NCBI GenBank assembly: GCA_947168515.1
Contig: CAMVMF010000003.1
Location: forward strand, 44,905-108,904
Length of the DNA: 64,000 nt
Reading direction: 5' to 3'
Origin: an uncultured Bacteroidales bacterium
GTDB lineage: Bacteria; Bacteroidota; Bacteroidia; Bacteroidales; P3
Shown here piece by piece: positions 8,632 to 16,962 of the stretch (position 1 is its first letter; every line of letters starts with the position of its first letter). Under the pieces are notes generated by a model, which worked only from the letters and a program-made list of their open reading frames with translations, made no database searches and had not been told where the DNA came from. Made by a program: the position numbers and the translations under genes.

Positions 8632-9914
8632 CCATCACCATCCATCGTGGAATCAACCAGATTGGCGGGTGTATCACGGAGATTGCATCCGCTAAGGGCT
8701 CAAAAATACTGATTGACCTCGGCCACAATCTACCGGAGGGGGAGAACCGAGACAATGACCCTTTGGAGAAAGCCGAAAACATCGACCCCATCCTCAAGAG
8801 GGTGGACGCCATCTTCTATACCCACTCCCACGGCGACCACGTGGGATTTGAGTCCTATGTGGCATCTAAAAATATCCCGCAGTACATAGGAAAACTCTCA
8901 AAGAAACTGCTGCTGCTTCAACGTGGCAATATCCTCTATTACCATCCAACCCCCGAATTGAGAGCCAGTAAGAAAGCCATCGAGAGTTTCATCACATACG
9001 AGGCCACCAAACCCGTGGAAGTCGGTGATATTGTAGTTACTCCCTACTATGTCAGCCATTCCTCCCCAGATGCCTATATGTTTGTGGTTGAGTGCGACGG
9101 ACATACCGTGTTGCACACGGGAGACTTCCGTGACCACGGCTATCGTGGCAAAGGTCTGGAACCTACTATCCAAAAGTACATTGACCCTCGCCACATTGAC
9201 GTACTTATCACAGAAGGCACAATGCTGAATCGTGACGATGGTCGAATGATTTCTGAAGAACAGCTGTGTAAGCAAGCCACCAAGCTGATGCAGAAATACA
9301 AGTACGTCTTCTTTATGTGTACTACCCAAGATGCCGACCGAATTTCTTCCATCAACCACGCCACAGACACCGTGAGAGGCCGTCGGATGTTAGTGGACGG
9401 ATACCAGTACAAGGTGCTTGAAGCTTTTGAAGAAGAATTGGGGCAAGGGAAGTTCTTCCGCTACCAATATAATAGAAAACACTATTTCCGTAAAGACTGG
9501 AACTACGTACTTGATAAGGACTGCAAGCGTGGTTTCACGATGCTGGTTAGAAACAATCGAAACATCAAAAAGAGCCTCGATGAGATGATGCCTTTGCTGG
9601 ACAAAGAGCAATGCTGCTTGGTATATTCACAGTTCAAAGGTTATTTAGACCCCAATCACTCGGCTTTTATGCAGAGTGCTTACGACTTTATCCACACCTA
9701 CAACTGGCATTTCGAGTATCTTCACACTTCTGGTCACGCTTCGCGTGAGACACTGGAGATGGTGTGCAAAAAGGTGAATCCCCAACTGGCCATTATCCCT
9801 ATTCACCGTGAAGCACAAAGTGATTTCCGAGAACTCAACTTGTCAGAGGAACTGAAGAACAAGGTGATTACAAAAAGCACTTCAATTGAGGATGTGACAA
9901 TCGTCGTTAAATGA
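8628..9914 (+). CDS. RNase J-like MBL/beta-CASP hydrolase
   Basis: A 428-residue metallo-beta-lactamase-fold protein. The metal motif THSHGDH is at residues 65-71; later ligands are plausible in the YVSHSS and HTGDFRDHG segments. The C-terminal part keeps HTSGHAS and IIPIHRE, which match the beta-CASP/RNase J motifs of nucleic-acid-acting members. An insert of about 150 residues (VFFMCTTQDADRISS to LVYSQFKGY) corresponds to the CASP cap. It probably hydrolyses RNA or DNA phosphodiester bonds. It overlaps its neighbours by four bases on both sides, so all three should be co-translated. It is shorter than housekeeping RNase J (about 550 residues), lacking the C-terminal domain. Confidence 0.85.
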   Translation: MTITIHRGINQIGGCITEIASAKGSKILIDLGHNLPEGENRDNDPLEKAENIDPILKRVDAIFYTHSHGDHVGFESYVASKNIPQYIGKLSKKLLLLQRGNILYYHPTPELRASKKAIESFITYEATKPVEVGDIVVTPYYVSHSSPDAYMFVVECDGHTVLHTGDFRDHGYRGKGLEPTIQKYIDPRHIDVLITEGTMLNRDDGRMISEEQLCKQATKLMQKYKYVFFMCTTQDADRISSINHATDTVRGRRMLVDGYQYKVLEAFEEELGQGKFFRYQYNRKHYFRKDWNYVLDKDCKRGFTMLVRNNRNIKKSLDEMMPLLDKEQCCLVYSQFKGYLDPNHSAFMQSAYDFIHTYNWHFEYLHTSGHASRETLEMVCKKVNPQLAIIPIHREAQSDFRELNLSEELKNKVITKSTSIEDVTIVVK

Positions 9915-10516
9915 AGATTCTCCATCTATCCGACACACACGGCAAACATAGAGAACTCACCGATATGCCATCCGCTGACATACTGGTGCATAGTGGCGAT
10001 TTTACCTTGGCGGGCGGTGATATGGAAGCTCTTGACTTTATTGAATGGCTCTGTGATTTACCTTACAGACATAAAATATTCATTGCAGGAAACCACGATG
10101 ACTGTATGCTGGATGCCTCATTGGAAGGGTTGCCGAAAGATGTGCATTATCTTTCCGATAGCGGTATCACAATTGATGGAATATCATTCTATGGTGCTCC
10201 GATGTTTGTAGTATTCGATGGCGAGGAATTGAAAGAGGTAGAACACTACGAACAAATACCAGACAACACTGATATTTTAATAACCCATCGTCCTCCGCTT
10301 GGCATTTTGGATAGCATCGACGACCACATACACTATGGCAGTTCCATCCTACTGGACAAGGTTTCCAATATAAAGCCAAGAATGCACCTTTTTGGACACG
10401 TTCATTCTGCTTACGGAACAATTGGTTGGAAAGGGATAACTTTCTGTAATGCAAGTCTTACTGATTGGAAATACGACATCCAGTATTCTCCTCAATTATT
10501 TGAAATAAAATTATAA
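9911..10516 (+). CDS. Calcineurin-like metallophosphoesterase
   Basis: A 201-residue protein with the complete metallophosphoesterase signature: LSDTHG (Asp8, His10), HSGDFT, AGNHDD, ITHRPP and FGHVHS. It is close in layout to small YfcE/Rv0805-like cytosolic phosphoesterases. The substrate cannot be told; cyclic nucleotides, nucleic-acid ends or protein phosphates are all possible. It is the last gene of the operon, starting inside the stop of the beta-CASP gene. No clear terminator follows; the next 190 bases hold only a G8 tract (10632-10639). Confidence 0.9.
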   Translation: MKILHLSDTHGKHRELTDMPSADILVHSGDFTLAGGDMEALDFIEWLCDLPYRHKIFIAGNHDDCMLDASLEGLPKDVHYLSDSGITIDGISFYGAPMFVVFDGEELKEVEHYEQIPDNTDILITHRPPLGILDSIDDHIHYGSSILLDKVSNIKPRMHLFGHVHSAYGTIGWKGITFCNASLTDWKYDIQYSPQLFEIKL

Positions 10517-10707
10517 GTTTGAATTGGATATGGTTGAATTGGTCTTGCCATTATCTGCCATCTCTGAGAAAGTTTCAAATAATACGTTTGAAATAACCCC
10601 CTCAGCTAAAAATGAAGATGGGGAGAAAAGTGGGGGGGGTAAATCAATTATCAGATAAATAGTAAGATATTCCGTTTTTGTTAAGTATCGATGACGACAC
10701 TGTCACT

Positions 10708-10992
10708 CTATGCTCTCCACTTTGCTCTGAACTCATCACTGTTGTGAAGCCTTTCGATAATCTCAACAATCTTCTTGTCGAAAGACACCAATAACTCATC
10801 GTGTCCATCTTCTTCATCAAAAGTATCATCACTAAACCTAATTGAATAATGGTTATATATTGGTTTTGATAATGGATGCTGCATGATGTCAAAAAGAACC
10901 TTGGTGGCTTTCTTGAACAGGGCAGGATTCGACTTCTTCCACTTCCGCAACGTCTTGTCGGCAGCCTTAGAGTATTCGGCCTTGTACATCAT
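10708..10992 (-). CDS. RelE/YoeB-like toxin, atypical C-terminus
   Basis: A 94-residue protein. The first 45 residues (YKAEYSKAADKTLRKWKKSNPALFKKA...DIMQHP) match the N-terminal helices of RelE/YoeB mRNA-interferase toxins. The second half does not show the usual SRRI...HRLVY...HYND pattern, so it may be a divergent or altered toxin. The start at 10992 overlaps the upstream antitoxin stop (ATGA), with a second Met three bases on. It lies inside the repeat-bracketed island, convergent with the phosphoesterase operon. Confidence 0.65.
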   Translation of the reverse strand: MMYKAEYSKAADKTLRKWKKSNPALFKKATKVLFDIMQHPLSKPIYNHYSIRFSDDTFDEEDGHDELLVSFDKKIVEIIERLHNSDEFRAKWRA

Positions 10993-11243
10993 AAGCTGTC
11001 GAAGTATTGTTGCATCTCCTCGGGAGTGCTGCACACTACGGTCTCGCCATCGGCAGACTCCTTACGGGCTTTCCTGATTCTGGTGCGGAGCGCAGGGGTG
11101 ATAGTGTTATCAAGGCGCACCACATGCACCGAGGCAACTCCTCGTATCAATAGCAAAGCCTTCCTAATCTCGGACAATGCTGCACCTTCCTCAAGTGTAA
11201 CAATCACTTGGTATGATTTCGGTGTAGATGTTCCTGTATCCAT
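10989..11243 (-). CDS. Probable antitoxin of the RelE-like toxin
   Basis: An 84-residue protein with a beta-alpha-beta start (SYQVIVTLEEGAALSEIRKALLLIRGVASVHVV) and a C-terminal PEEMQQYFDSL helix. Bacteroidota toxin-antitoxin pairs with YoeB-type toxins often have such an antitoxin. The stop overlaps the toxin start by four bases. A -7 box lies at 11412-11405, giving a leader of about 150 bases in which I see no further gene. Confidence 0.65.
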   Translation of the reverse strand: MDTGTSTPKSYQVIVTLEEGAALSEIRKALLLIRGVASVHVVRLDNTITPALRTRIRKARKESADGETVVCSTPEEMQQYFDSL

Positions 11244-11404
11244 CTTGTTTTATAATTATGCGGTGTTAAATGCGAACTTTTATTGAATTGTCAAATGCTT
11301 GTTTTCCTTGTTTATAGACGGAGAATGTACTGCGTCATTCTTTCATGTTGTAGCTGATATGTTTCTGCGTTTTATAACATATTCATTGTATCATTTTCAC
11401 ACTG

Positions 11405-11412
11405 CAAAGATA
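11405..11412 (-). promoter_or_regulatory. -7 box of the toxin-antitoxin pair
   Basis: TATCTTTG on the minus strand, about 160 bases before the antitoxin ATG. It is the only clear promoter match in the stretch 11244-11552. Confidence 0.5.
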
Positions 11413-11552
11413 CACATTATTTTCTATTTGGGGAAAAAAATGTCGGTTGTTGTAAATTATGGTCACCTCTGAATAACTGCCCGAGTCCGAGTGGCGCGCC
11501 AAGGCTTTGGCCAAGAGGTACCGCTCGTTTGTTGACGAATACAACACGTTTT

Positions 11553-11863
11553 CGCACCGACTCGGGTGGCCGCAGCACCGGGTACGACCTGGCAAAATAG
11601 TTATATGATGAAAGGAGTGCCAAAGTTGACACTCCTTTCTTTGTGGGTTCTATGTGAGTTATTATTCTACACGTCTTTGGGGTCGCACGGGTTGACCCTT
11701 TCCGTTATGCCGGATTTGCAATACGGCATTTGTTATTATCAGGATTTGTAATCCGCCAAGAATCAATTCTGTAATATTTTTTTTGTGGATTGCAAATCCT
11801 TATATTAAGTTGCGGCGGATTGCAAATCCGCCGCAACGCTGTCGAACATCCGCCGCGACGGGA
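11553..11863 (+). repeat. Direct repeat copy 2 (orphan fic tail, terminator, repeat C)
   Basis: This near-copy of 5718-6040 begins exactly in fic codon CGC-ACC-GAC and contains the orphan end of a Fic reading frame (TDSGGRSTGYDLAK-stop), its terminator and repeat C. No fic gene precedes it: the sequence just upstream (11460-11552) is unrelated. It continues into a second unit of repeat C to about 11900. Confidence 0.9.
11608..11642 (+). terminator. Terminator hairpin in repeat copy 2
   Basis: Arms AAAGGAGTG (11611-11619) and CACTCCTTT (11630-11638). Relative to copy 1 the stem has C-G replaced by T-A on both sides, so pairing is kept. Confidence 0.7.
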
Positions 11864-12597
11864 AATCCGCCGCAACGCAGTCGAACATCCGCTGCGACGG
11901 AATATTCCACGCAGAATATGCGGAGAATCGACATTGCAGGCTAGTGGCGAGGATTGCAAATCTTATCTATTTTGTCTTCTTTTGTGGGAAATATTACTTT
12001 TTCTAGCCCATGTTTTCTCTAGAATGTCGCTTTTCTCAATGTGGCATATCTCTTAAATGTCATTTTTTTTGTACCTTTGCAGGCAAAATACGATTGGACT
12101 TTATGGTTTGAATAAAGCAAAATGCACTAACAGCTATTGAATTAGGCATCGGATTTACTAGGAAGACAAAAACGATTTATAATTCATTCTACATTGCCAA
12201 ACAGGAAAATTATGCCCAAAAGTAAGACTAAAAAAGACATCCACAATCTAACTCATCCATTGCTGAGCGCTATGGCTTGTTTGACCAATGGTTATATCAA
12301 CAATCCCCTGCACAAGACTAGCCAACAATGCCCTATCGGATTATCTCTCCATCTCGGTAGCAGCATCTCCCTGCAGTTTGGTAATCAACCTGTCAAACAA
12401 TTCCTAATAAGCTTAATCAGCCTTAAGGCTGTCGCACGTGGACTATACCTCAAGGCCATCCAAGTGGCTTCTAATGGGTGCCTCGCCAGCAAGAACCAAA
12501 CCGACTGCCCTCCCCACCTTATCGATAATAAAAACAAGATATGCTGCTTGGAAAGACCTATCCTGATGCCATATTGAAACCCCTATCTTTACTGCAC
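11864..12597 (+). other. Gene-poor stretch with palindrome copy and a promoter
   Basis: It holds a second repeat C unit (to about 11900), a copy of the fic operator-like palindrome (CGCAGAATATGCG, 11910-11922) and a -7 box TACCTTTG at 12072-12079. From there about 520 bases lead to the receptor gene at 12598. A frame at 12212-12577 (MPKSKTKKD...) is open but has composition unlike a folded protein and resembles nothing I know, so I do not call it. A long regulated leader or a decayed gene are both possible. Confidence 0.5.
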
Positions 12598-15129
12598 ATG
12601 AAACGATTTATCTTATTCTTATTCCTATTTCTCGCCACTGTTGCTCAGGCACAAAAAGGACAGGTGCGTGGTCGTGTGGTCGATGCCAACACTGGTGAAA
12701 ATGTAGAATATGCCACCATCGCCTTGCTCAACCTGCAGGACAGCACCCTTCGTGGCGGATCGGTGAGTGAGGCCAACGGCACCTTCAGCATCGAAGCCCC
12801 TTATGGCACCTATCTCCTCCGTATCACCTTCATCGGCTACGAGCCGCAATACTATAACAGCAAGGTGACCCTCTCTGCCGACCGTCCCAACCGCAATCTG
12901 GGCAAGATAGCCATCAAGGCCACTGCCACCCTGATGGAAACCGTGGAGGTGGTGGCACAACGTAGCATGGTGGAGTACCAGCTCGACAAGCGGGTGGTCA
13001 ATGTCGACAAAAACATCGTGGCAGGAGGCGGTACGGCAACCGATGTGTTGGAGCAGGTGCCCAGTGTGGCTTTTGACAACGATGGCAACGTCACCCTGCG
13101 AGGGTCCACCAATGTCAAAGTGCTGGTCAATGGCCGCCCCAGCGAATTGCTGGCCTCTGACCTCACCACCTTGCTCGAACAGATACCCGCCTCAACGGTG
13201 GAGAATGTCGAGGTCATCACCAACCCCTCTGCCAAATACGACCCCGAAGGCATGAGCGGCATCATCAATATCAAGCTCAAGGAGCGCACTGCCGGTGCAT
13301 TGGGCCTCAACGGTGTGGTCAACATCAATGCAGGAGCCCCGTTGCCCTTTGCGGTACCCGATTCCCTGCCAAGTTTCATCCCCACAGCCACTGGCAATAT
13401 CAGCCTCAACTATGCCACAGAGAAATACAACCTCTTCCTCAACGCCGATTTGGGCAGACGTGTGCGTGGCAGTTACGGCCGCACCGACATTGCCCATCGA
13501 AACAATTGGCAAGACTATACCCATGACCTCATCAACGAGTACAGCCTCAATCCCGGACTCATGGGGAGTGTGAAATTGGGTGGCGAATATTTCTTTAACG
13601 AAAAAAACAGCCTGCTGCTATCCTATCAACTCAGAGGGGGCAGTCGCCAGCGGCAGAACTGGACCTATGCCCAAGACTTGCTCTACAACGATTCCATTTC
13701 CTATACCCAAGTCAATACCAGCCTCAACAGCAATATCAACCACTCCGTCAACCTCCTCTACACGAAGAAATTCAATCGCAAGGATGAGGAGTTGACCTTC
13801 GATGCCACCTTCAGCACCCGTCAGGTGCATGGCGACGGCACCCAGGAGCAAACCTATGCCCACCTGTTGCCTAATTGGGACAACTACTACCTGCGCAACA
13901 GCATCACCACCAACCACCATCAGGCCCTTAATCTCAAACTCAACTACCTGCGCCCATTTGATAATGGCTGGCGGTTAGAAACCGGCTACGAGGGTCGCCT
14001 CGACTGGCCCAACCAGCAGGCCGACTACTACCGCACCGAGTACAACCCCTCGCACGACCTATACAAATACTACGACTCGCTCTCCTCCACCCATTTCGAC
14101 TACAATTTGCAGGTGCATGCCCTCTATGCCACCTTTGGGGGAAACTTCTCCGATGCCTTCTCCCTGCAGGCAGGGTTGCGAGGCGAATATGCCTACACCT
14201 ATGGTCAGGATGTCAACCATCCTCTCACCCCTGCGGTTGAAAAGAGTTACTGGAAGCTTTATCCCACCCTCCATCTTTCCTATCAAATCAATGCCAAGCA
14301 GAGTGCACAGCTCAGTTACTCGCGCCGTGTGCGCCGTCCCCACATGTGGGACCTCAATCCCTACATCAATGTCATGGAAGGGCAGCATCTGGGATTTGGC
14401 AACCCCAACCTCGACCCCGAGTTCACCAACGCCTTTGAGCTCAGCTACAATCTGTCCCTCAACAAACTAAACCTCTACACCGCTGCCTATTATCGACAGA
14501 GTGACAACATGATTACCTGGTATGGATTTGTTTGGGACAGCCTTTCTGCTTCGCGCTACGCATGGTGGGAGCCCTACAATAGTCAGTACGACGGCTATTG
14601 GGCTGCCGGCCCGCAGAACCTTGCCAAGAGCTTCAACTACGGATTGGAATTCATCTTCGACTGGCAGGTAACAGCATGGTGGAAACTCAATGTCAGCCTC
14701 AACCTTTATAATGAACGCATCGAAGGCACCGAACTGCTCAACGACGACTATTCGGAGATGTTTCAAGGCAGTGGCAAATTCAACTCATTCATGACCCTGC
14801 CACGCGACTGGACCATCCAGTTCAGCGGCCAATACATGGCTCCTGGCTTAGACCTACAGGCCAAATTGGATGCCAGCTATTGGTTCGACCTTGCCGTCAA
14901 GAAAGAGGTGTTGGCCAAGCGTGGCACCCTCACGCTGCGCCTGAGCGACATTTTCTGCACTGGCGGTTGGGGACATCTCAGCGACGGCCCTCAGCTCTAT
15001 CGGTTTGTTAAGAACCATCGTCTTTCGCCCACCCTCACCATAGGCTTCTCCTACAAAATCAACAACGGCCTTAAACAGCAACCCCAGCTTCAAGAGAGCG
15101 ACGAGGCTGCCAGCGAGAGTATTTATTAA
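12598..15129 (+). CDS. TonB-dependent outer-membrane receptor (OMP_b-brl type)
   Basis: An 843-residue protein: signal peptide (KRFILFLFLFLATVAQAQ), carboxypeptidase-regulatory-like domain (about 20-105: GQVRGRVVDANTGE...GTYLLRI), plug domain (about 120-225: DVLEQVPSVAFDNDGNVTLRG, VLVNGRP, NPSAKYDPEG) and a large beta-barrel to the C-terminus. It is the stand-alone receptor type, without a SusD partner, and takes up an unknown ligand across the outer membrane. The ATG at 12598 is chosen because it starts the signal peptide; the frame is open 57 bases further upstream. The ogt remnant starts at or just after its stop. Confidence 0.93.
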   Translation: MKRFILFLFLFLATVAQAQKGQVRGRVVDANTGENVEYATIALLNLQDSTLRGGSVSEANGTFSIEAPYGTYLLRITFIGYEPQYYNSKVTLSADRPNRNLGKIAIKATATLMETVEVVAQRSMVEYQLDKRVVNVDKNIVAGGGTATDVLEQVPSVAFDNDGNVTLRGSTNVKVLVNGRPSELLASDLTTLLEQIPASTVENVEVITNPSAKYDPEGMSGIINIKLKERTAGALGLNGVVNINAGAPLPFAVPDSLPSFIPTATGNISLNYATEKYNLFLNADLGRRVRGSYGRTDIAHRNNWQDYTHDLINEYSLNPGLMGSVKLGGEYFFNEKNSLLLSYQLRGGSRQRQNWTYAQDLLYNDSISYTQVNTSLNSNINHSVNLLYTKKFNRKDEELTFDATFSTRQVHGDGTQEQTYAHLLPNWDNYYLRNSITTNHHQALNLKLNYLRPFDNGWRLETGYEGRLDWPNQQADYYRTEYNPSHDLYKYYDSLSSTHFDYNLQVHALYATFGGNFSDAFSLQAGLRGEYAYTYGQDVNHPLTPAVEKSYWKLYPTLHLSYQINAKQSAQLSYSRRVRRPHMWDLNPYINVMEGQHLGFGNPNLDPEFTNAFELSYNLSLNKLNLYTAAYYRQSDNMITWYGFVWDSLSASRYAWWEPYNSQYDGYWAAGPQNLAKSFNYGLEFIFDWQVTAWWKLNVSLNLYNERIEGTELLNDDYSEMFQGSGKFNSFMTLPRDWTIQFSGQYMAPGLDLQAKLDASYWFDLAVKKEVLAKRGTLTLRLSDIFCTGGWGHLSDGPQLYRFVKNHRLSPTLTIGFSYKINNGLKQQPQLQESDEAASESIY

Positions 15130-15150
15130 ATGACCTCAGTGCTATCAATC

Positions 15151-15730
15151 ATGTACTACATTGCACATTACCAGTCGCCCTTGGGCAACATCACCATGGC
15201 ATCCGACGGCAAATCCTTGGTGGGTTTGTGGTTCGAAGGGCAGAAATACTATGGTGCAGGCATTGGACTTGATTGTCAAGTGCGTCCCACATTGCCCATT
15301 TTTAGCCTAACCTGTTGTTGGCTCAACGAATATTTCAGCTCTCGGGAGCCCAGATTCACCCCTCCCATTTTGTTGCTTGGCAGCACCTTCCAACAGCGAG
15401 TATGGAATGAGCTGCTGAAAATCCCCTATGGTTCTACCCTCTCCTATGGTGCCACCAGCCCAACGTCTGGCTATGGCTCAACCCGACGTATGCGTGTCGG
15501 CACGTGCTGTGGGTGGCGCTGTGGCCCACAACCCCATCTCGCTAATTGTTCCCTGCCACCGTGTGGTAGGGGGCAATGGCTCGCTGACAGGTTATGCTGG
15601 CGGATTGGAGAGGAAAGTGCAACTCTTACAAATGGAGAGATCATTAGCTTCCCCTGCCTTAGAAGAAATGAGGAAGGGTGGTTCCTCAAAACAATTCGTC
15701 GATGATTTCCCATTCGTCAAGTATCACTAA
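15151..15730 (+). pseudogene. ogt: ogt/MGMT-type DNA alkyltransferase, frameshifted
   Basis: Frame 1 from ATG 15151 (MYYIAHYQSPLGNITMAS) runs through the N-terminal domain and [23 protein letters not shown]. The rest, [11 protein letters not shown], the active-site [10 protein letters not shown] and [11 protein letters not shown], is in another frame that ends at 15730. One extra base near 15455-15460 would explain the break; removing it restores ATAQRLAM.... An unbroken protein would be about 190 residues and would repair O6-alkylguanine by transfer to the Cys of PCHR. As written, frame 1 runs on to 15705 without the catalytic Cys. A sequencing or assembly error cannot be excluded. Confidence 0.85.
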
Positions 15731-15798
15731 AAAAACAACTATTCGTCTAAACTCAGTTCAAAATCGATCAATAATTATTGATTAATAAAAAAAACACC

Positions 15799-16518
15799 AT
15801 GAGAATACCATTTTTCAAACTACTCGTATTAGCCATGTTGCTGTCCGCCACTATGAGCTCCTGCATTGTCTACCATGCCCCAACCACCAGCCTGCCTTTG
15901 TTGACAGAGAAAGGCGAGAAGCAACTGGAGGCTTCGCTTTCTGCTTCGGCCCCCTTGGGGCTTGCTCCGGCACTGAATGTCTCCTTTGCCTATGCACCCA
16001 CCAACCTCCTCTGCACTCAGGCAGCCGTCAGCTTCACCAATGAAAAAGCGTTCCAGGCGCAGCTGCAGGCGGGTATCTATAAGAATTTTCAGCCCGCAGT
16101 GCTGGAGTGGTATGTCGGCTATGCCTACGGCACCTCCTATTCAGGCAAGTCTTCCGATCTGAACAAGGACAATTTTTATTACGACGGCTATTATCAAATA
16201 CCCTTCACTCAGCTCAATTTTGGCTTCCGCAAGCTGTTGCATGGCTTTGTTGATTTGGGCGTTGGCTTCAAAGGTGGCCTGATGTTGCCCCATTGGGATA
16301 AAGTACTGATTGCCGATGATGGCACCCTCTCTCCCGAATACACTTTCGACAGCCCCTTGGGACTATTCGAGCCTCAACTCATGCTGCGCTTTGGCTTTCA
16401 ACAGGTCAAGCTGACCCTCAGTCTCGCCTATACCCACCTCTCAGGCATCGAATATGGCAACACCCCCTTCACCTACGAGCCTATTGGCATAGGCTTGGGG
16501 GTGAACTGGAGCTTCTAA
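15799..16518 (+). CDS. Outer-membrane lipoprotein, barrel-like
   Basis: A 239-residue protein with a lipoprotein signal (lipobox ATMSSC, Cys22). Alternating aromatic strands follow, and it ends GIGLGVNWSF with the terminal Phe common in outer-membrane barrels. No named family is recognised. The ATG at 15799 puts Arg2 and Lys7 before the hydrophobic core; an upstream start at 15778 is a weaker TTG-type option. It follows the ogt remnant by 68 bases. Confidence 0.7.
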   Translation: MRIPFFKLLVLAMLLSATMSSCIVYHAPTTSLPLLTEKGEKQLEASLSASAPLGLAPALNVSFAYAPTNLLCTQAAVSFTNEKAFQAQLQAGIYKNFQPAVLEWYVGYAYGTSYSGKSSDLNKDNFYYDGYYQIPFTQLNFGFRKLLHGFVDLGVGFKGGLMLPHWDKVLIADDGTLSPEYTFDSPLGLFEPQLMLRFGFQQVKLTLSLAYTHLSGIEYGNTPFTYEPIGIGLGVNWSF

Positions 16519-16580
16519 GGATAAACCCAAATCGGTCATTAGGCCGACTTTACAATTAATCTCTCTTTTTCAGGTCTGTT

Positions 16581-16676
16581 TTCGCCTTCAGCAGCGTAGG
16601 TATGCTGGAGCATTTGTTGGTCGGATGCCACAAAGAGGGTGTCAGAGCCGTCGCCCCAAAGGATGCTGACGCTGTC
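16581..16676 (-). pseudogene. PKD-domain remnant
   Basis: The minus frame reads DSVSILWGDGSDTLF...HTYAAEGE. It aligns with the PKD segment DSVSIHWGDGSDTLF...HLYAHEGE of the protein at 19176-20465. Both ends are cut: upstream it passes into repeat C, and downstream it diverges and stops. About 32 codons remain of a former paralogue. Confidence 0.75.
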
Positions 16677-16679
16677 GAA

Positions 16680-16790
16680 CATCCGCCGCGACGGGAAATT
16701 ATTTTGTGGATTGCAAATCCTTATATTAAGTTGCGTCAGATTGCAAATCTGCCGCAACGCTGTCGAACATCCGCTGCGACGGAATAAGAA
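16680..16790 (+). repeat. Repeat C, third copy
   Basis: Contains ATTGTGGATTGCAAATCC-like words, TTATATTAAGTTGCGTC and CCGCAACGCTGTCGAACATC, matching 5950-6040 and 11785-11900. It abuts the PKD remnant through the shared word GCTGTCG. Confidence 0.8.
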
Positions 16791-16807
16791 CCTCGGACAC
16801 GCGTTAT

Positions 16808-16942
16808 CTCAATTCTCAATTCTCAATTCTCAATTCTCAATTCTCAATTCCCAATTCTCAATTCTCAATTCTCAATTCCCAATTCTCAATTCTCGCCCCC
16901 GCCCATCCTTTTAGTTTTTAGTTTTTACCTTTTACTTTATCA
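16808..16942 (+). repeat. Heptad array (CTCAATT)n plus TTTTAGTTTTTAG module
   Basis: About a dozen tandem copies of the 7-mer CTCAATT, with CCCAATT variants, run from 16808 to 16893. The module CCTTTTAGTTTTTAG-TTTTTACCTTTTACTTT follows to 16942. The same composite recurs between the glycosidase genes. Confidence 0.85.
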
Positions 16943-16962
16943 CAAATTCTCGATTCTCAATT

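Noticed and set aside
12194..12577. 127-codon frame before the receptor gene
   Set aside because: Open but without similarity, and it overlaps the receptor's upstream region; kept only as a possible decayed gene in the spacer entry.
16808..16895. CRISPR-like array
   Set aside because: The 7-base units have no spacers between them; this is a simple tandem repeat, not a CRISPR.
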